A stretch of 49,745 bases of DNA from Thiohalocapsa sp. (GTDB taxonomy: Bacteria > Pseudomonadota > Gammaproteobacteria > Chromatiales > Chromatiaceae). Below are positions 7,570 to 16,246 of the stretch, piece after piece. The stretch lies in contig JANQFX010000010.1 of the NCBI GenBank assembly GCA_028277725.1, positions 1-49,745 of the forward strand, written 5' to 3'. The notes under the pieces were generated by a model that saw only the letters and a program-made list of their open reading frames with translations, was not told where the DNA came from and made no database searches. A program made the position numbers and the translations under genes. Numbering within the stretch: position 1 is the stretch's first letter; each line of letters opens with the position of its first letter.

Positions 7570-9199
7570 CGCGATCACCCCCATCGCCCTGTCCGACCCG
7601 CGCCGAGCGGCACGCCAGGCCCTGGCCGGCACCCCCGTCGACCCCACCAGCCTGATCGAATACACCGCCGGCGAGCGACTGCTGGTCATCGGCGAGGACC
7701 ACCGACGCATCGAGTACGCCGTGCGGCAGGCGGCACCGCTGCAGGCCCGGGTCCTGTGCCTGGTCACGGACAAGGCGAGCCATCGCCCAATCGCCGGCGC
7801 CACCACCTGGTATGCGTCGCGCGCAACGGTGCAGCTCTCCGGCTGGCTCGGCGCCTTCCGGCTGCGGCTCGCCGGACAGGCCGACGACGAGATCCTCTTC
7901 GACCAGGTGCTGGACCTCACCAACCAATCGCTCATCTCGGTCGAGCTGCCGCCGCCCGGCTATCTCGCCGCAGGTCCAGACCAGCTCGACCAGCAGCTCG
8001 ACGATGGGCTCGCGACCCTGAAGGACCTCACCGGCCGCTTCGAGAAGCCCAAGTACTTCCAATACGACCCGAACATCTGCGCGCACGGCATGAAGGGCGC
8101 CACCGCCTGCACCCGCTGCATCGATGCCTGTCCCGCGGGCGCCATCACCGGCCTGGTGGATCGGGTCTCGGTGGAGCCGCACCTGTGCCAGGGGGGCGGT
8201 GCCTGCGCCACCGCCTGCCCCACCGGGGCCATGACCTACAACTACCCCAGCGTCGAGGACAGCCTGGAACGGCTGCGGCGCATGCTCCGCGCCTACCGCG
8301 AGGCCGGCGGCAAGGCCCCGATCCTGCTGCTGCACGACAGTGAGCGCGGCACGGCACTCGCCGACGATCTGGTGCGGGCCGATACCCGGACCGCCCGCCG
8401 GCTGTTGCCTTTCGCGCTGGAAGAGCTCGCCAGCCTGGGTCTGGAGGCCTGGCTCACCGCCCTGGCCTACGGTGCCTCCGCTGTCCGCCTGCTCGGGCAT
8501 ACCGATATTCCACAGGCCTCGCGAGCGGTCATCGACGACCAGCTCCTGACCGCTCGGACCATCATCGGTGGGCTCGGGTATCCGGCGAGCGCCCTGGGCT
8601 GGCTTGGCACCGAAGGCGTTGATGTAGACGAACAGGGCCCCGGTGCGGTGATGCCCGAGCTGAGCCCCGCTCGGCATGCGGCGCGCGGCGGCAAGCGGCA
8701 GATCCTGTTCCAGGCCATCGACCACCTGCACGAGCAGAGCTTCCAGGAGGTCCAGGGCGACGCCCTCCCCCTGCCCGAAGGTGCCCCGCTGGGCAACGCC
8801 CTGGTCGACGAGAACGCCTGCACCCTATGCCTCGCCTGTGTGACCGTTTGTCCCGGCAAGGCCCTGCAGCACGGACAGGATGTCCCACAGCTTAGGTTCC
8901 GTGAGTCCAACTGCGTCCAGTGCGGACTGTGCGTGCAGTCCTGTCCGGAGGAGGCGATCCGGATCGAGCCGCGACTGCTGCTGGATGCCGACGCCCGCAA
9001 CGCCGTGCGCCTGCTGAACGAAGACAGCCCGTTCCACTGCGTCCGCTGCGGCACCGCCTTCGCCACCCGCTCGGTCATCGGGCGCATGTCGGAACGCCTG
9101 GCGGATCACGCCATGTTTGCCACGCCCGAGTCCCGCCGTCGGCTCCAGATGTGCGGCAACTGCCGCGTCGCCGACATGATGCAGTCCGGCGAGATCTAG
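7493..9199 (+). CDS. Polyferredoxin-like 4Fe-4S protein of the fdh operon
   Basis: 568-aa protein with two ferredoxin blocks. The first, about residues 196-244, has CTRCIDACP and a variant CQGGGACATACP. The second, about 442-485, has CTLCLACVTVCP and CVQCGLCVQSCP. Two further CxxC pairs, CVRC near 516 and CGNC near 554, may bind an extra metal or cluster. Between the blocks is a region resembling the HdrA/MvhD-type sequence (ILLLHDSERG, AVRLLG). It is known as a 4Fe-4S companion of DUF3305/3306 in fdh operons and probably moves electrons during assembly or catalysis in the cytoplasm. The start is an ATG-ATG pair at 7493/7496 with GGGGA about 9 bases upstream; a TTG at 7478 is possible. Confidence 0.85.
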   Translation: MMQNPPPEQAPNNRHNTNPRPPVPPDAITPIALSDPRRAARQALAGTPVDPTSLIEYTAGERLLVIGEDHRRIEYAVRQAAPLQARVLCLVTDKASHRPIAGATTWYASRATVQLSGWLGAFRLRLAGQADDEILFDQVLDLTNQSLISVELPPPGYLAAGPDQLDQQLDDGLATLKDLTGRFEKPKYFQYDPNICAHGMKGATACTRCIDACPAGAITGLVDRVSVEPHLCQGGGACATACPTGAMTYNYPSVEDSLERLRRMLRAYREAGGKAPILLLHDSERGTALADDLVRADTRTARRLLPFALEELASLGLEAWLTALAYGASAVRLLGHTDIPQASRAVIDDQLLTARTIIGGLGYPASALGWLGTEGVDVDEQGPGAVMPELSPARHAARGGKRQILFQAIDHLHEQSFQEVQGDALPLPEGAPLGNALVDENACTLCLACVTVCPGKALQHGQDVPQLRFRESNCVQCGLCVQSCPEEAIRIEPRLLLDADARNAVRLLNEDSPFHCVRCGTAFATRSVIGRMSERLADHAMFATPESRRRLQMCGNCRVADMMQSGEI

Positions 9200-9294
9200 G
9201 TCCGCCGGTCGCTCCGCCGACAACTGCTTGGTCGAATCGACGACTTTCACTCCCTTCTTTTCCCTGCGACCTGGCGCAGGCGTTGCTCAAAGCA

Positions 9295-10041
9295 ATGGAC
9301 AACGACGATATGCCCAATCGAACCATGAGCCCCCCAGCCGCAGCCCTGACCACGACGGCCGACTCCTGCTCCATGCCGGAGCCGATCGCCGCACCCACCG
9401 CTCAGACCCCGACCGCTCAGAATCAGAACCTGGCCGCGCGGAGCCTGGCCGTCGCGCAGGGAGAGTCCTCGGCCGAGGATGCCGCCCGCGCCGGCGTCTA
9501 TGCGTTGCTCGCGGCCCTGCTGCGCGACGTGCCCGACGAGCAGCTACTCGCGGCGGTGCGCGGGCTCGACTCATCAGGTGGCCGCGACGCCTTCACGCAG
9601 GCCTGGGAGCGCCTGCGACTGGTGGCGGCGAGCGTTGACCCGAGCGCGGTGGATGAAGAGTACCACCAGCTCTTCATCGGCCTAGGTCGCGGCGAGCTGG
9701 TGCCCTATGGCTCCTGGTACCAGACCGGCTATCTGATGGAACGGCCCCTGTCACAACTGCGCGACGACCTCGCCGCCCTGGGCTTCGAACGCAGCTCGGA
9801 CGTGCGCGAGCCGGAGGACCACGTGGCCGCCCTCTGCGAGGTGATGTCGGCGCTGGCCGAGGACCCGAGCGTGGACATCGCCGATCAGCGAGCGTTCTAC
9901 GAGGCACACCTGGGCACCTGGGTCGGGCGCTTCTGGCGCGATCTGGAGCAGGCAGAAGCCGGCATCTTCTACCGCTCCGTGGGCCGCCTGGGCGTCGTCT
10001 TCCACGAACTAGAGCAGCGCTTCCTGACCATGGCGGCCTGA
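9295..10041 (+). CDS. TorD/DmsD-family molybdoenzyme chaperone
   Basis: 248-aa cytoplasmic chaperone of the TorD/DmsD family. Members bind the Tat signal of a molybdoenzyme and hold it until the cofactor is inserted. The all-helical core starts near residue 65 (DAARAGVYALLAALLRDVP). It carries the family motif EEYHQLFIGLGRGELVPYGS followed by WYQTGYLMERPL, and ends with the FYEAHLGTWVGRFWRDLEQA helix. The first 60 residues are Pro/Thr/Ala-rich and poorly conserved. The start is uncertain: ATG 9295, 9310 or 9325 are all in frame; I took 9295. The partner is almost certainly FdhA, 500 bases downstream, which has a twin-arginine signal. Confidence 0.85.
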   Translation: MDNDDMPNRTMSPPAAALTTTADSCSMPEPIAAPTAQTPTAQNQNLAARSLAVAQGESSAEDAARAGVYALLAALLRDVPDEQLLAAVRGLDSSGGRDAFTQAWERLRLVAASVDPSAVDEEYHQLFIGLGRGELVPYGSWYQTGYLMERPLSQLRDDLAALGFERSSDVREPEDHVAALCEVMSALAEDPSVDIADQRAFYEAHLGTWVGRFWRDLEQAEAGIFYRSVGRLGVVFHELEQRFLTMAA

Positions 10042-10130
10042 CCCAACCACCCGAACCGACCGTCGAAACGCGTCGGCTCACACACGAGCACACGAGCCTG
10101 TTAACAGCACCGACCAGCGAGACCCGCACG

Positions 10131-10334
10131 ATGCAATCAGACAACACACCGACGACCGACCGCCGCCGCTTCCTGAAGTCCGCCGCCACCGCCGGCGCGG
10201 GCGCCGCCACCCTGGCCCTACTGCCCGGCCAGGCCGCCGCCGTGAGCGACACACCGGCGCCCGTCGACAAGCCCAGCGAGGGCTACCGCAAGACCCGACA
10301 CGTCGCCGATTACTATGCCTCGGCCCGGCTCTGA
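10131..10334 (+). CDS. Small Tat-signal protein of the formate dehydrogenase region
   Basis: 67-aa protein made of a twin-arginine signal (DRRRFLKSAATAGAGAATLA at residues 10-29) and a short tail ending GYRKTRHVADYYASARL. It matches the family described as formate dehydrogenase region TAT target, which lies just upstream of fdhA in many fdh operons. Proposed to be exported with, or to assist, the dehydrogenase; the function is unproven. The ATG at 10131 follows 89 bases after the chaperone gene. About 200 non-coding bases separate it from fdhA. Confidence 0.85.
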   Translation: MQSDNTPTTDRRRFLKSAATAGAGAATLALLPGQAAAVSDTPAPVDKPSEGYRKTRHVADYYASARL

Positions 10335-10541
10335 CCGACTGGGGCTCTGACCACCTGGAACGGTGGCTGGCAATCACTGCCCCGAACCGCCCCGAACAGA
10401 CGACCGCCCAAAGGCCGCACCCAAAGACCGAGGCGCCCAGCGCGCCCGACTCGCAGCACCATGACGGTCCAGCGAGGCCGTCGAACGACGACGAACAACG
10501 ATGCCCCACGCCATACGCAGTGGGGCCAGAGGAGTGCACCG

Positions 10542-13436
10542 ATGAAACTGACCAAAGTCGCCTCGAGCCCCCGCGGCGCCGCCGCCATCTCGCAGTCGGC
10601 AGCCCATACCGGCGTCGCCCTGCGTCGCCGCGACTTCCTGCGCAACTCGGGCCTGCTCGCCGGCGGCACGGCCATCGCCGCCGGGCTGGCGCCAAAAATG
10701 GTAAAGAAGGCCCAGGCCACCGACGCCCCCGCCCCGGCCGGCGGCGAGACCAAACAGGTCCGCACCGTCTGCACCCACTGCTCGGTGGGCTGCGGCATCT
10801 ATGCCGAGGTCAAGAACGGGGTCTGGAGCGGGCAGGAAGCGGCGCTCGATCACCCCTTCAACCGCGGTGCCCACTGCGCAAAGGGGGCATCGGTCCGCGA
10901 GCACGGCCACGGCGAGCGCCGGCTCAAGTACCCGATGAAGCTGGTGGACGGCAAATGGAAGCGCATGGACTGGGAGACGGCCCTCAACGAGGTCGGCGAC
11001 CAGATGCTCTCCATCCGCGAGCAGTCCGGGCCCGACTCCGTCTATTGGCTGGGCTCGGCGAAACACAACAACGAGCAGGCCTATCTGTTCCGCAAGTTCG
11101 CAGCGCTGTGGGGCACCAACAACGTCGACCACCAGGCCCGCATCTGTCACTCCACCACCGTCGCCGGCGTCGCCAACACCTGGGGCTACGGCGCGATGAC
11201 CAACTCCTACAACGACATCCACAACTCCAAGGCTATCCTGATCATCGGCGGCAACCCCGCCGAGGCCCACCCGGTGTCGCTGCTGCATGTGATGCGCGCC
11301 AAGGAGCGCAACAACGCCCCACTGATCGTGATCGACCCGCGCTTCACCCGCACCGCCGCCCATGCCGATCACTACATCCGCATCCGCCCCGGCACCGACG
11401 TACCCGTCATCTACGGCATGCTCTGGCACATCTTCCAGAACAACTGGCAGGACGACGCCTTCATTGCCCAGCGTGTCTACGGCATGGACGAGATCAAGGC
11501 GGAGGTCGCCAAGTGGACACCGGACGAGGTGGAGCGCGTCTCCGGCGTGCCGGAGGAGCAGATCTACCGTGCCGCCAAGCTGATGGCGGACAACCGCCCC
11601 GGCACCTTCGTCTGGTGCATGGGCGGCACCCAGCACACCATCGGCAACAACAACACCCGCGCCTACTGCAACTTCCAGCTGGCGCTAGGCAATATGGGCG
11701 TGTCCGGTGGTGGCACCAACATCTTCCGCGGCCATGACAACGTGCAGGGCGCCACCGACCTGGGCGTGCTCTCCCACACCCTGCCCGGCTACTACGGTCT
11801 CTCGGAAGGCGCGTGGAAGCACTGGGCGGGCGTCTGGGACCTGGATTACGACTGGCTCAAGGACCGCTTCGACAGCGCCAGCTACGACGACGGCAGCGGC
11901 AACCAGGTGCCGCCGATGAACAGCAAGGGCATCCCGGTGTCGCGCTGGATCGACGGCGTGTTGGAGGACAAGGTCAACGTCGCACAGCAGGACAACGTGC
12001 GCGCCATGGTGCTCTGGGGCCACGCCCCGAACAGCCAGACCCGCGGCCCGGAGATGAAGAAGGCCATGGAGGAGCTGGATCTGATGGTGGTCATCGACCC
12101 CTATCCCACCGTCTCCGCCGTCATGCACGACCGCACCGACGGCGTGTATTTGCTGCCGGCCTGCACCCAGTTCGAGACCCGCGGGTCGGTGACCGCGTCG
12201 AACCGTTCCATCCAATGGCGCGATCAGGTCATCGAGCCGCTGTTCGAGTCCCTGCCGGACCACACCATCGCCTACAAGCTGGCGAAGAAGCTCGGCTTCG
12301 CTGACGAGCTGTGTAAGCACATCCCGGTGGAGAACGACGAGCCGAACATCGAAGACATCACCCGCGAGTTCAATCGCGGCATGTGGACCGTCGGCTACAC
12401 CGGCCAGAGCCCGGAGCGCCTGAAGGACCATCAGCAGAACTGGCACACCTTCGATTTCACCAGCCTCAAGGCGGTGGGCGGCCCGGCCGACGGTGACTTC
12501 TACGGCATGCCCTGGCCCTGCTGGGGCACCGCGGAGATGCGCCACCCCGGTTCGCCGAACCTCTACGACACCTCGGTACCCGTGGCCGAGGGGGGCTTGT
12601 GCTTCCGCGCCCGCTTCGGTGTCGAGCGCGACGGCGTCAACCTGCTGGCGGAGAACTCCTATCCGGTCGGTTCCGAGATCGAGGACGGCTACCCCGAGTT
12701 CACCGCCGACATGCTGAAACAGCTCGGTTGGTGGGACGATCTGACCGACGCCGAGAAACAGGCGGCCGACGGCAAGAACTGGAAGACCGACGTCTCCGGT
12801 GGCATCCAGCGCGTGGCCATCGCCCACGGCTGCGCCCCCTTCGGCAACGCCAAGGCCCGCAGCTACGTCTGGACCTTCCCGGACCCGGTACCGATCCACC
12901 GCGAGCCCCTCTACACCAACCGCCGCGATCTGGTGGAGCAGTACCCCACCTACGAGGACCGCAAGTCCTTCTACCGTCTGCCGACTCGCTACGCGTCCAT
13001 CCAGGCGACGGATTACTCCAAGGACTACCCGCTGATCCTGACCAGCGGTCGCCTGGTGGAATACGAGGGCGGCGGCGACGAGACCCGCTCCAACCCCTGG
13101 CTGGCGGAGCTGCAGCAGGACATGTTCGCCGAGATCAACATGCGCGACGCCAACGATGCCGGTATCCGCGACGGCGGTGACCTTTGGCTGGAGACTCCGG
13201 AGGGACGCATCAAGGTCAAGGCGCTCGTAACCGAGCGCGTGGCGCCCGGCGTGGTCTTCACGCCCTTCCATTTCGGTGGCCACTTCCAGGGCAAGGACCT
13301 CCGCGACAAGTACCCGAAGGGCGCAGACCCCTACGTGCTCGGCGAGGCCTGCAACACCGCCTTCACCTACGGCTACGACTCGGTGACGGCCATGCAGCAG
13401 ACCAAGTGTTCACTGTGCAAGCTCTCGGCGGCTTAA
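10542..13436 (+). CDS. fdhA: Formate dehydrogenase catalytic subunit (Mo/W-bis-MGD, Cys type)
   Basis: 964-aa catalytic subunit that oxidises formate to CO2, predicted periplasmic. Residues 28-50 are a Tat signal (RRRDFLRNSG). Cys77, Cys80, Cys84 and Cys112 bind the proximal 4Fe-4S cluster. The metal ligand is Cys202 followed by His203 in QARICHSTTVAG, encoded by TGT, so this is a cysteine and not a selenocysteine enzyme. The bis-MGD domains follow (IGGNPAEAHP, VIDPRFTRTA), and the C-terminal dinucleotide-binding domain starts near PLILTSGRLVEYEGGGDETR. The ATG at 10542 has GGAG 8 bases upstream and gives a Tat signal at the usual place. Length is normal. The tungstate transporter nearby suggests that the metal may be tungsten. 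Confidence 0.95.
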   Translation: MKLTKVASSPRGAAAISQSAAHTGVALRRRDFLRNSGLLAGGTAIAAGLAPKMVKKAQATDAPAPAGGETKQVRTVCTHCSVGCGIYAEVKNGVWSGQEAALDHPFNRGAHCAKGASVREHGHGERRLKYPMKLVDGKWKRMDWETALNEVGDQMLSIREQSGPDSVYWLGSAKHNNEQAYLFRKFAALWGTNNVDHQARICHSTTVAGVANTWGYGAMTNSYNDIHNSKAILIIGGNPAEAHPVSLLHVMRAKERNNAPLIVIDPRFTRTAAHADHYIRIRPGTDVPVIYGMLWHIFQNNWQDDAFIAQRVYGMDEIKAEVAKWTPDEVERVSGVPEEQIYRAAKLMADNRPGTFVWCMGGTQHTIGNNNTRAYCNFQLALGNMGVSGGGTNIFRGHDNVQGATDLGVLSHTLPGYYGLSEGAWKHWAGVWDLDYDWLKDRFDSASYDDGSGNQVPPMNSKGIPVSRWIDGVLEDKVNVAQQDNVRAMVLWGHAPNSQTRGPEMKKAMEELDLMVVIDPYPTVSAVMHDRTDGVYLLPACTQFETRGSVTASNRSIQWRDQVIEPLFESLPDHTIAYKLAKKLGFADELCKHIPVENDEPNIEDITREFNRGMWTVGYTGQSPERLKDHQQNWHTFDFTSLKAVGGPADGDFYGMPWPCWGTAEMRHPGSPNLYDTSVPVAEGGLCFRARFGVERDGVNLLAENSYPVGSEIEDGYPEFTADMLKQLGWWDDLTDAEKQAADGKNWKTDVSGGIQRVAIAHGCAPFGNAKARSYVWTFPDPVPIHREPLYTNRRDLVEQYPTYEDRKSFYRLPTRYASIQATDYSKDYPLILTSGRLVEYEGGGDETRSNPWLAELQQDMFAEINMRDANDAGIRDGGDLWLETPEGRIKVKALVTERVAPGVVFTPFHFGGHFQGKDLRDKYPKGADPYVLGEACNTAFTYGYDSVTAMQQTKCSLCKLSAA

Positions 13437-13568
13437 GCCACTCGATGGCCCCAGAGGTGGACGACGCTGTGCTGGTCCACCCGACGACACTGCCGCCCTC
13501 GAACACGATTGCCCGCGCGCCGGCATAGGGCACGACGGGCAATCGAAAGACATCTCCGGAGATCCACC

Positions 13569-14207
13569 ATGGCCCGAATGAAATTCTTCTGCGACGCAGA
13601 GCGCTGCATCGAGTGCAACGGCTGCGTCACCGCCTGCAAGAACGCCAACGAGGTGCCCTGGGGCATCAACCGTCGTCGTGTCGTCACGCTCAACGACGGC
13701 GAACCGGGCGAGCGCTCCCTGTCGGTCGCCTGCATGCACTGCTCGGACGCCCCCTGCCAGGCCGTCTGCCCGGTGGACTGCTTCTACCAGACCGAAGACG
13801 GCCTGGTGCTGCACGACAAGGACATCTGTATCGGCTGCGGCTACTGCTTCTACGCCTGTCCCTTCGGCGCGCCCCAGTTTCCGAGCGAGGGCGCCTTCGG
13901 CTCCCGCGGCAAGATGGACAAGTGCACCTTCTGCGCCGGCGGCCCCGAAGAGACCGCCAGCGCCGAGGAACAGCGCAAGTACGGCGCCAACCGCCTGGCC
14001 GAGGGCAAGCTGCCGGCCTGTGCCGAGATGTGTGCCACCAAGGCCCTGCTGGCCGGCGACGCGGACGAGGTGGCCGACATCTACCGCGAGCGCGTCGCCT
14101 ATCGCGGCGCCGTCGGCATGGCAACCGGCTGGGGCGTGGGGTACGGCAAGCCCGGCATCCGCAGCAACACCATCGACCTGACGGGCAAGGCCGCCGGCCG
14201 CGATTGA
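13569..14207 (+). CDS. fdhB: Formate dehydrogenase iron-sulfur subunit
   Basis: 212-aa electron-transfer subunit with sixteen cysteines for four 4Fe-4S clusters: C13/16/19/23, C55/58/63/67, C87/90/93/97, and C119/122 with C151/155. This is the FdnH/FdhB pattern. It takes electrons from FdhA and passes them to the cytochrome b subunit. No C-terminal membrane helix is visible, unlike E. coli FdnH, so membrane contact must be through FdhC. No Tat signal of its own, so it is probably exported in complex with FdhA. The ATG at 13569 is preceded by CGGAG. The gap to fdhA is 132 bases. Confidence 0.95.
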   Translation: MARMKFFCDAERCIECNGCVTACKNANEVPWGINRRRVVTLNDGEPGERSLSVACMHCSDAPCQAVCPVDCFYQTEDGLVLHDKDICIGCGYCFYACPFGAPQFPSEGAFGSRGKMDKCTFCAGGPEETASAEEQRKYGANRLAEGKLPACAEMCATKALLAGDADEVADIYRERVAYRGAVGMATGWGVGYGKPGIRSNTIDLTGKAAGRD

Positions 14208-14258
14208 TGGGTGGAACCGCTACGACGCACGGCCCGCCGCTCATAGCAGCTAGCTTCG

Positions 14259-14288
14259 TAGGGTGGGTCGAGCGAAGCGGACCCACCA
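14259..14288. repeat. REP-like palindrome, copy 3
   Basis: TAGGGTGGGTCGAGCGAAGC then GGACCCACCA. The arms GGTGGGTC (14262-14269) and GACCCACC (14280-14287) pair perfectly around a 10-base loop. It sits in the fdhB-fdhC gap and could stabilise or attenuate the operon mRNA. Confidence 0.7.
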
Positions 14289-14326
14289 TGGCCGTTCATG
14301 AAACATCTCCGAGAGACCCGCTGCCG

Positions 14327-15484
14327 ATGTCGAAACACCGCCGCTACCGCCGCGCCCTGCGCTGGTCACTGCTCTTGCTGGCGCTTGTCCTGGTCCTGCC
14401 CTTGGTGCCCTATGCGGTCGCCGCCGGTGGGACCCAGTTCAACACGCCGGGCGTCGAGCTCTGGGACGCCGTTCGCGCGCGGGTCCAGGGGCCCATGCGG
14501 ACCCAGGTCGAGGGCGTGCAGAGCAACCAGCTGATCAACTACTGGGGCGATCAGTGGCGGCTGTTCCGCTCCCAGCTCCTTGTGCCCATCGGCGCCGTCA
14601 TGCTGCTCGCGATGCTGGGCATCATCACGGTGTTCTACCTGGTCCGGGGCCGCATCGAGATTGAGGGCGGACGCTCGGGCGTCCTGGTGCCGCGCTTCTC
14701 GGTCAATCAGCGCGTGGTCCATTGGCTCGCCGCCACCGTGTTCATCGTGCTGGGCCTCACCGGGCTGGTGCTGCTCTACGGACGCTATGTGTTGGTACCG
14801 CTGCTGGGCCCGGAGGGCTTCGGCGTCACGGCGTCGGCCTGCAAAGAGATGCACAACCTGTTCGGGCCGCTGTTCCCGGTGGCTATCCTGGCCATCATGT
14901 TCTCCTTCGGGCGCGGTAACTCCTTCCGCGGCATCGACTTCCAGTGGTTCCTCAAGGCCGGCGGCCTGTTCGGCCACGCCATGGCGGACTCCGGCTACTA
15001 CAACGGTGGCCAGAAGACCTGGTTCTGGCTCACGGTGCTGTTCGGCATCGCCATGTCGGTGACCGGGCTGATCCTGGTGTTCCCGAACTTCGGCCAGGGT
15101 CGCGAGGCGATGGCCGTCGCCCATGTGATCCACGGCGTCGTCGCGGTGGGCTTCATCACCGCCTCCCTCGGACACATCTACATCGGCACCCTGGGCATGG
15201 AGGGCGCGGCGGAGTCAATGACCAACGGCTACGTCGACGCCGCCTGGGCCAAGGAGCACCACAACCTCTGGTACGCGGAAATGGAGCGGGCCGGCATGGT
15301 CGGCGTATCCCCGAACACCATGGAAGAGGTCAAGCGCCACGACGACCGCGACTTCCGCGGCTTCGGCCAACCCCTCGGGCGCCGCGAGCCCCTCGATCCC
15401 ACCGTCTCACCGCCGAATCGAGGCCCAACCGGGGGCGGCATATCCCCCGCCGCCACCCCGAGCGCACCCAAGGAATCCACATGA
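14327..15484 (+). CDS. fdhC: Formate dehydrogenase cytochrome b556 (gamma) subunit
   Basis: 385-aa membrane subunit that carries electrons from FdhB to the quinone pool. An N-terminal signal/TM segment (about 12-33) is followed by a periplasmic stretch, then four more TM helices. Heme-ligand-type histidines occur in RVVHWLAATVFIVLGLTGL, CKEMHNLFGP and VAHVIHGVVAVGF, and at LGHIYIGTLGMEG, as in FdnI/FdoI-type cytochromes. The C-terminal 60 residues are polar and Pro-rich. The ATG at 14327 is preferred because it gives a clean basic N-terminus (MSKHRRYRR); an upstream ATG at 14288 lies on the edge of the REP-like palindrome. The stop overlaps the next start by four bases (ATGA). Confidence 0.92.
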   Translation: MSKHRRYRRALRWSLLLLALVLVLPLVPYAVAAGGTQFNTPGVELWDAVRARVQGPMRTQVEGVQSNQLINYWGDQWRLFRSQLLVPIGAVMLLAMLGIITVFYLVRGRIEIEGGRSGVLVPRFSVNQRVVHWLAATVFIVLGLTGLVLLYGRYVLVPLLGPEGFGVTASACKEMHNLFGPLFPVAILAIMFSFGRGNSFRGIDFQWFLKAGGLFGHAMADSGYYNGGQKTWFWLTVLFGIAMSVTGLILVFPNFGQGREAMAVAHVIHGVVAVGFITASLGHIYIGTLGMEGAAESMTNGYVDAAWAKEHHNLWYAEMERAGMVGVSPNTMEEVKRHDDRDFRGFGQPLGRREPLDPTVSPPNRGPTGGGISPAATPSAPKEST

Positions 15485-16128
15485 GCAGCATTGCAGCCTT
15501 CGTCGACGGCCCCTTCTGGTATTTCTCGCTGACCGTGTTCGTGGTCGGCGTGCTGTGGCGGCTCATCGGGCTGCTCAGCATGCGCGGCAACAAGGAGCTG
15601 AGCCAGCCCCGCGACTCCGCCACCGGCGGCGTCATCCACTCGGTGCTGTCCCGCTTCATCCCGGTGGCCGGTTCGCAGAGCCGCATCCGGGTGCGCACCG
15701 TCGCGAGCTACCTGTTCCACATCGGCCTGTTCCTGATCCTGATCTTCGGCGCACCCCATGTCGCCTTCTACGAGAGCCGGATGCTCGGCTTCGGCTGGAC
15801 GCCCATGCCCCAGTGGCTGTTCTTCCTGGTCTCCGCCATCGCCTTCCTGGGACTGATCGTGCTCTGGTTGCACCGCATCATGTATCCGGTGACGCGCAGC
15901 GTCACCACCGCGTCCGACCACATCGCCACCGGTCTGGTGTTCTGGGTGATGCTGACCGGCTGCATGGCGCTCGGCGAGTCGTCGGAGTTCCTGCGCGTGC
16001 TGCATCTGTTCATGGCCGAACTGCTGCTGCTCTACTTCCCGTTCAGCAGCCTGATGCATGCCTTCTACTGGCACGTCGCCCGCGCCCATACCGGCGCCCA
16101 CTACGGGCGGCGCGGTGTGAAGGTGTAA
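15481..16128 (+). CDS. NarI/DsrM-like membrane cytochrome b subunit
   Basis: 215-aa integral membrane protein with about five TM segments, resembling the gamma subunit of respiratory nitrate reductase (NarI) and the HdrE/DsrM cytochromes. Histidines in TM regions (YLFHIGLFLILIFGAPHVAF, LWLHRIMYP, RVLHLFMAELLLLYF, LMHAFYWHVARAHTGAHYG) are candidates for two b-type hemes. It overlaps fdhC by four bases, so it is translationally coupled to the dehydrogenase. With the HdrD-like protein downstream it makes a predicted quinone-linked membrane redox pair. No narGHJ is present, so a nitrate reductase role is unlikely. Confidence 0.85.
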   Translation: MSSIAAFVDGPFWYFSLTVFVVGVLWRLIGLLSMRGNKELSQPRDSATGGVIHSVLSRFIPVAGSQSRIRVRTVASYLFHIGLFLILIFGAPHVAFYESRMLGFGWTPMPQWLFFLVSAIAFLGLIVLWLHRIMYPVTRSVTTASDHIATGLVFWVMLTGCMALGESSEFLRVLHLFMAELLLLYFPFSSLMHAFYWHVARAHTGAHYGRRGVKV

Positions 16129-16164
16129 GTGCAGACCCGGGAAGGCTAAGACCTGGTCCGGCCT

Positions 16165-16194
16165 TAGGGTGGATAAGCGCAGCGCCGTCCACCG
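16165..16194. repeat. REP-like palindrome, copy 4
   Basis: TAGGGTGGATAAGCGCAGCG then CCGTCCACCG. Same family as 2441, 5950 and 14259, with imperfect arms GGTGGA/TCCACC. Confidence 0.65.
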
Positions 16195-16246
16195 GGGCAG
16201 GCGCAAGAATCGGTGGACATCGAGCCAATTCGTCGAAGACATCTCG

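Noticed and set aside
10542..13436. Selenocysteine formate dehydrogenase
   Set aside because: The metal-ligand codon is TGT (Cys202); no in-frame TGA or SECIS-like need.
15481..16128. Nitrate reductase gamma subunit NarI
   Set aside because: No narG, narH or narJ nearby; overlaps fdhC and is followed by an HdrD-like gene.
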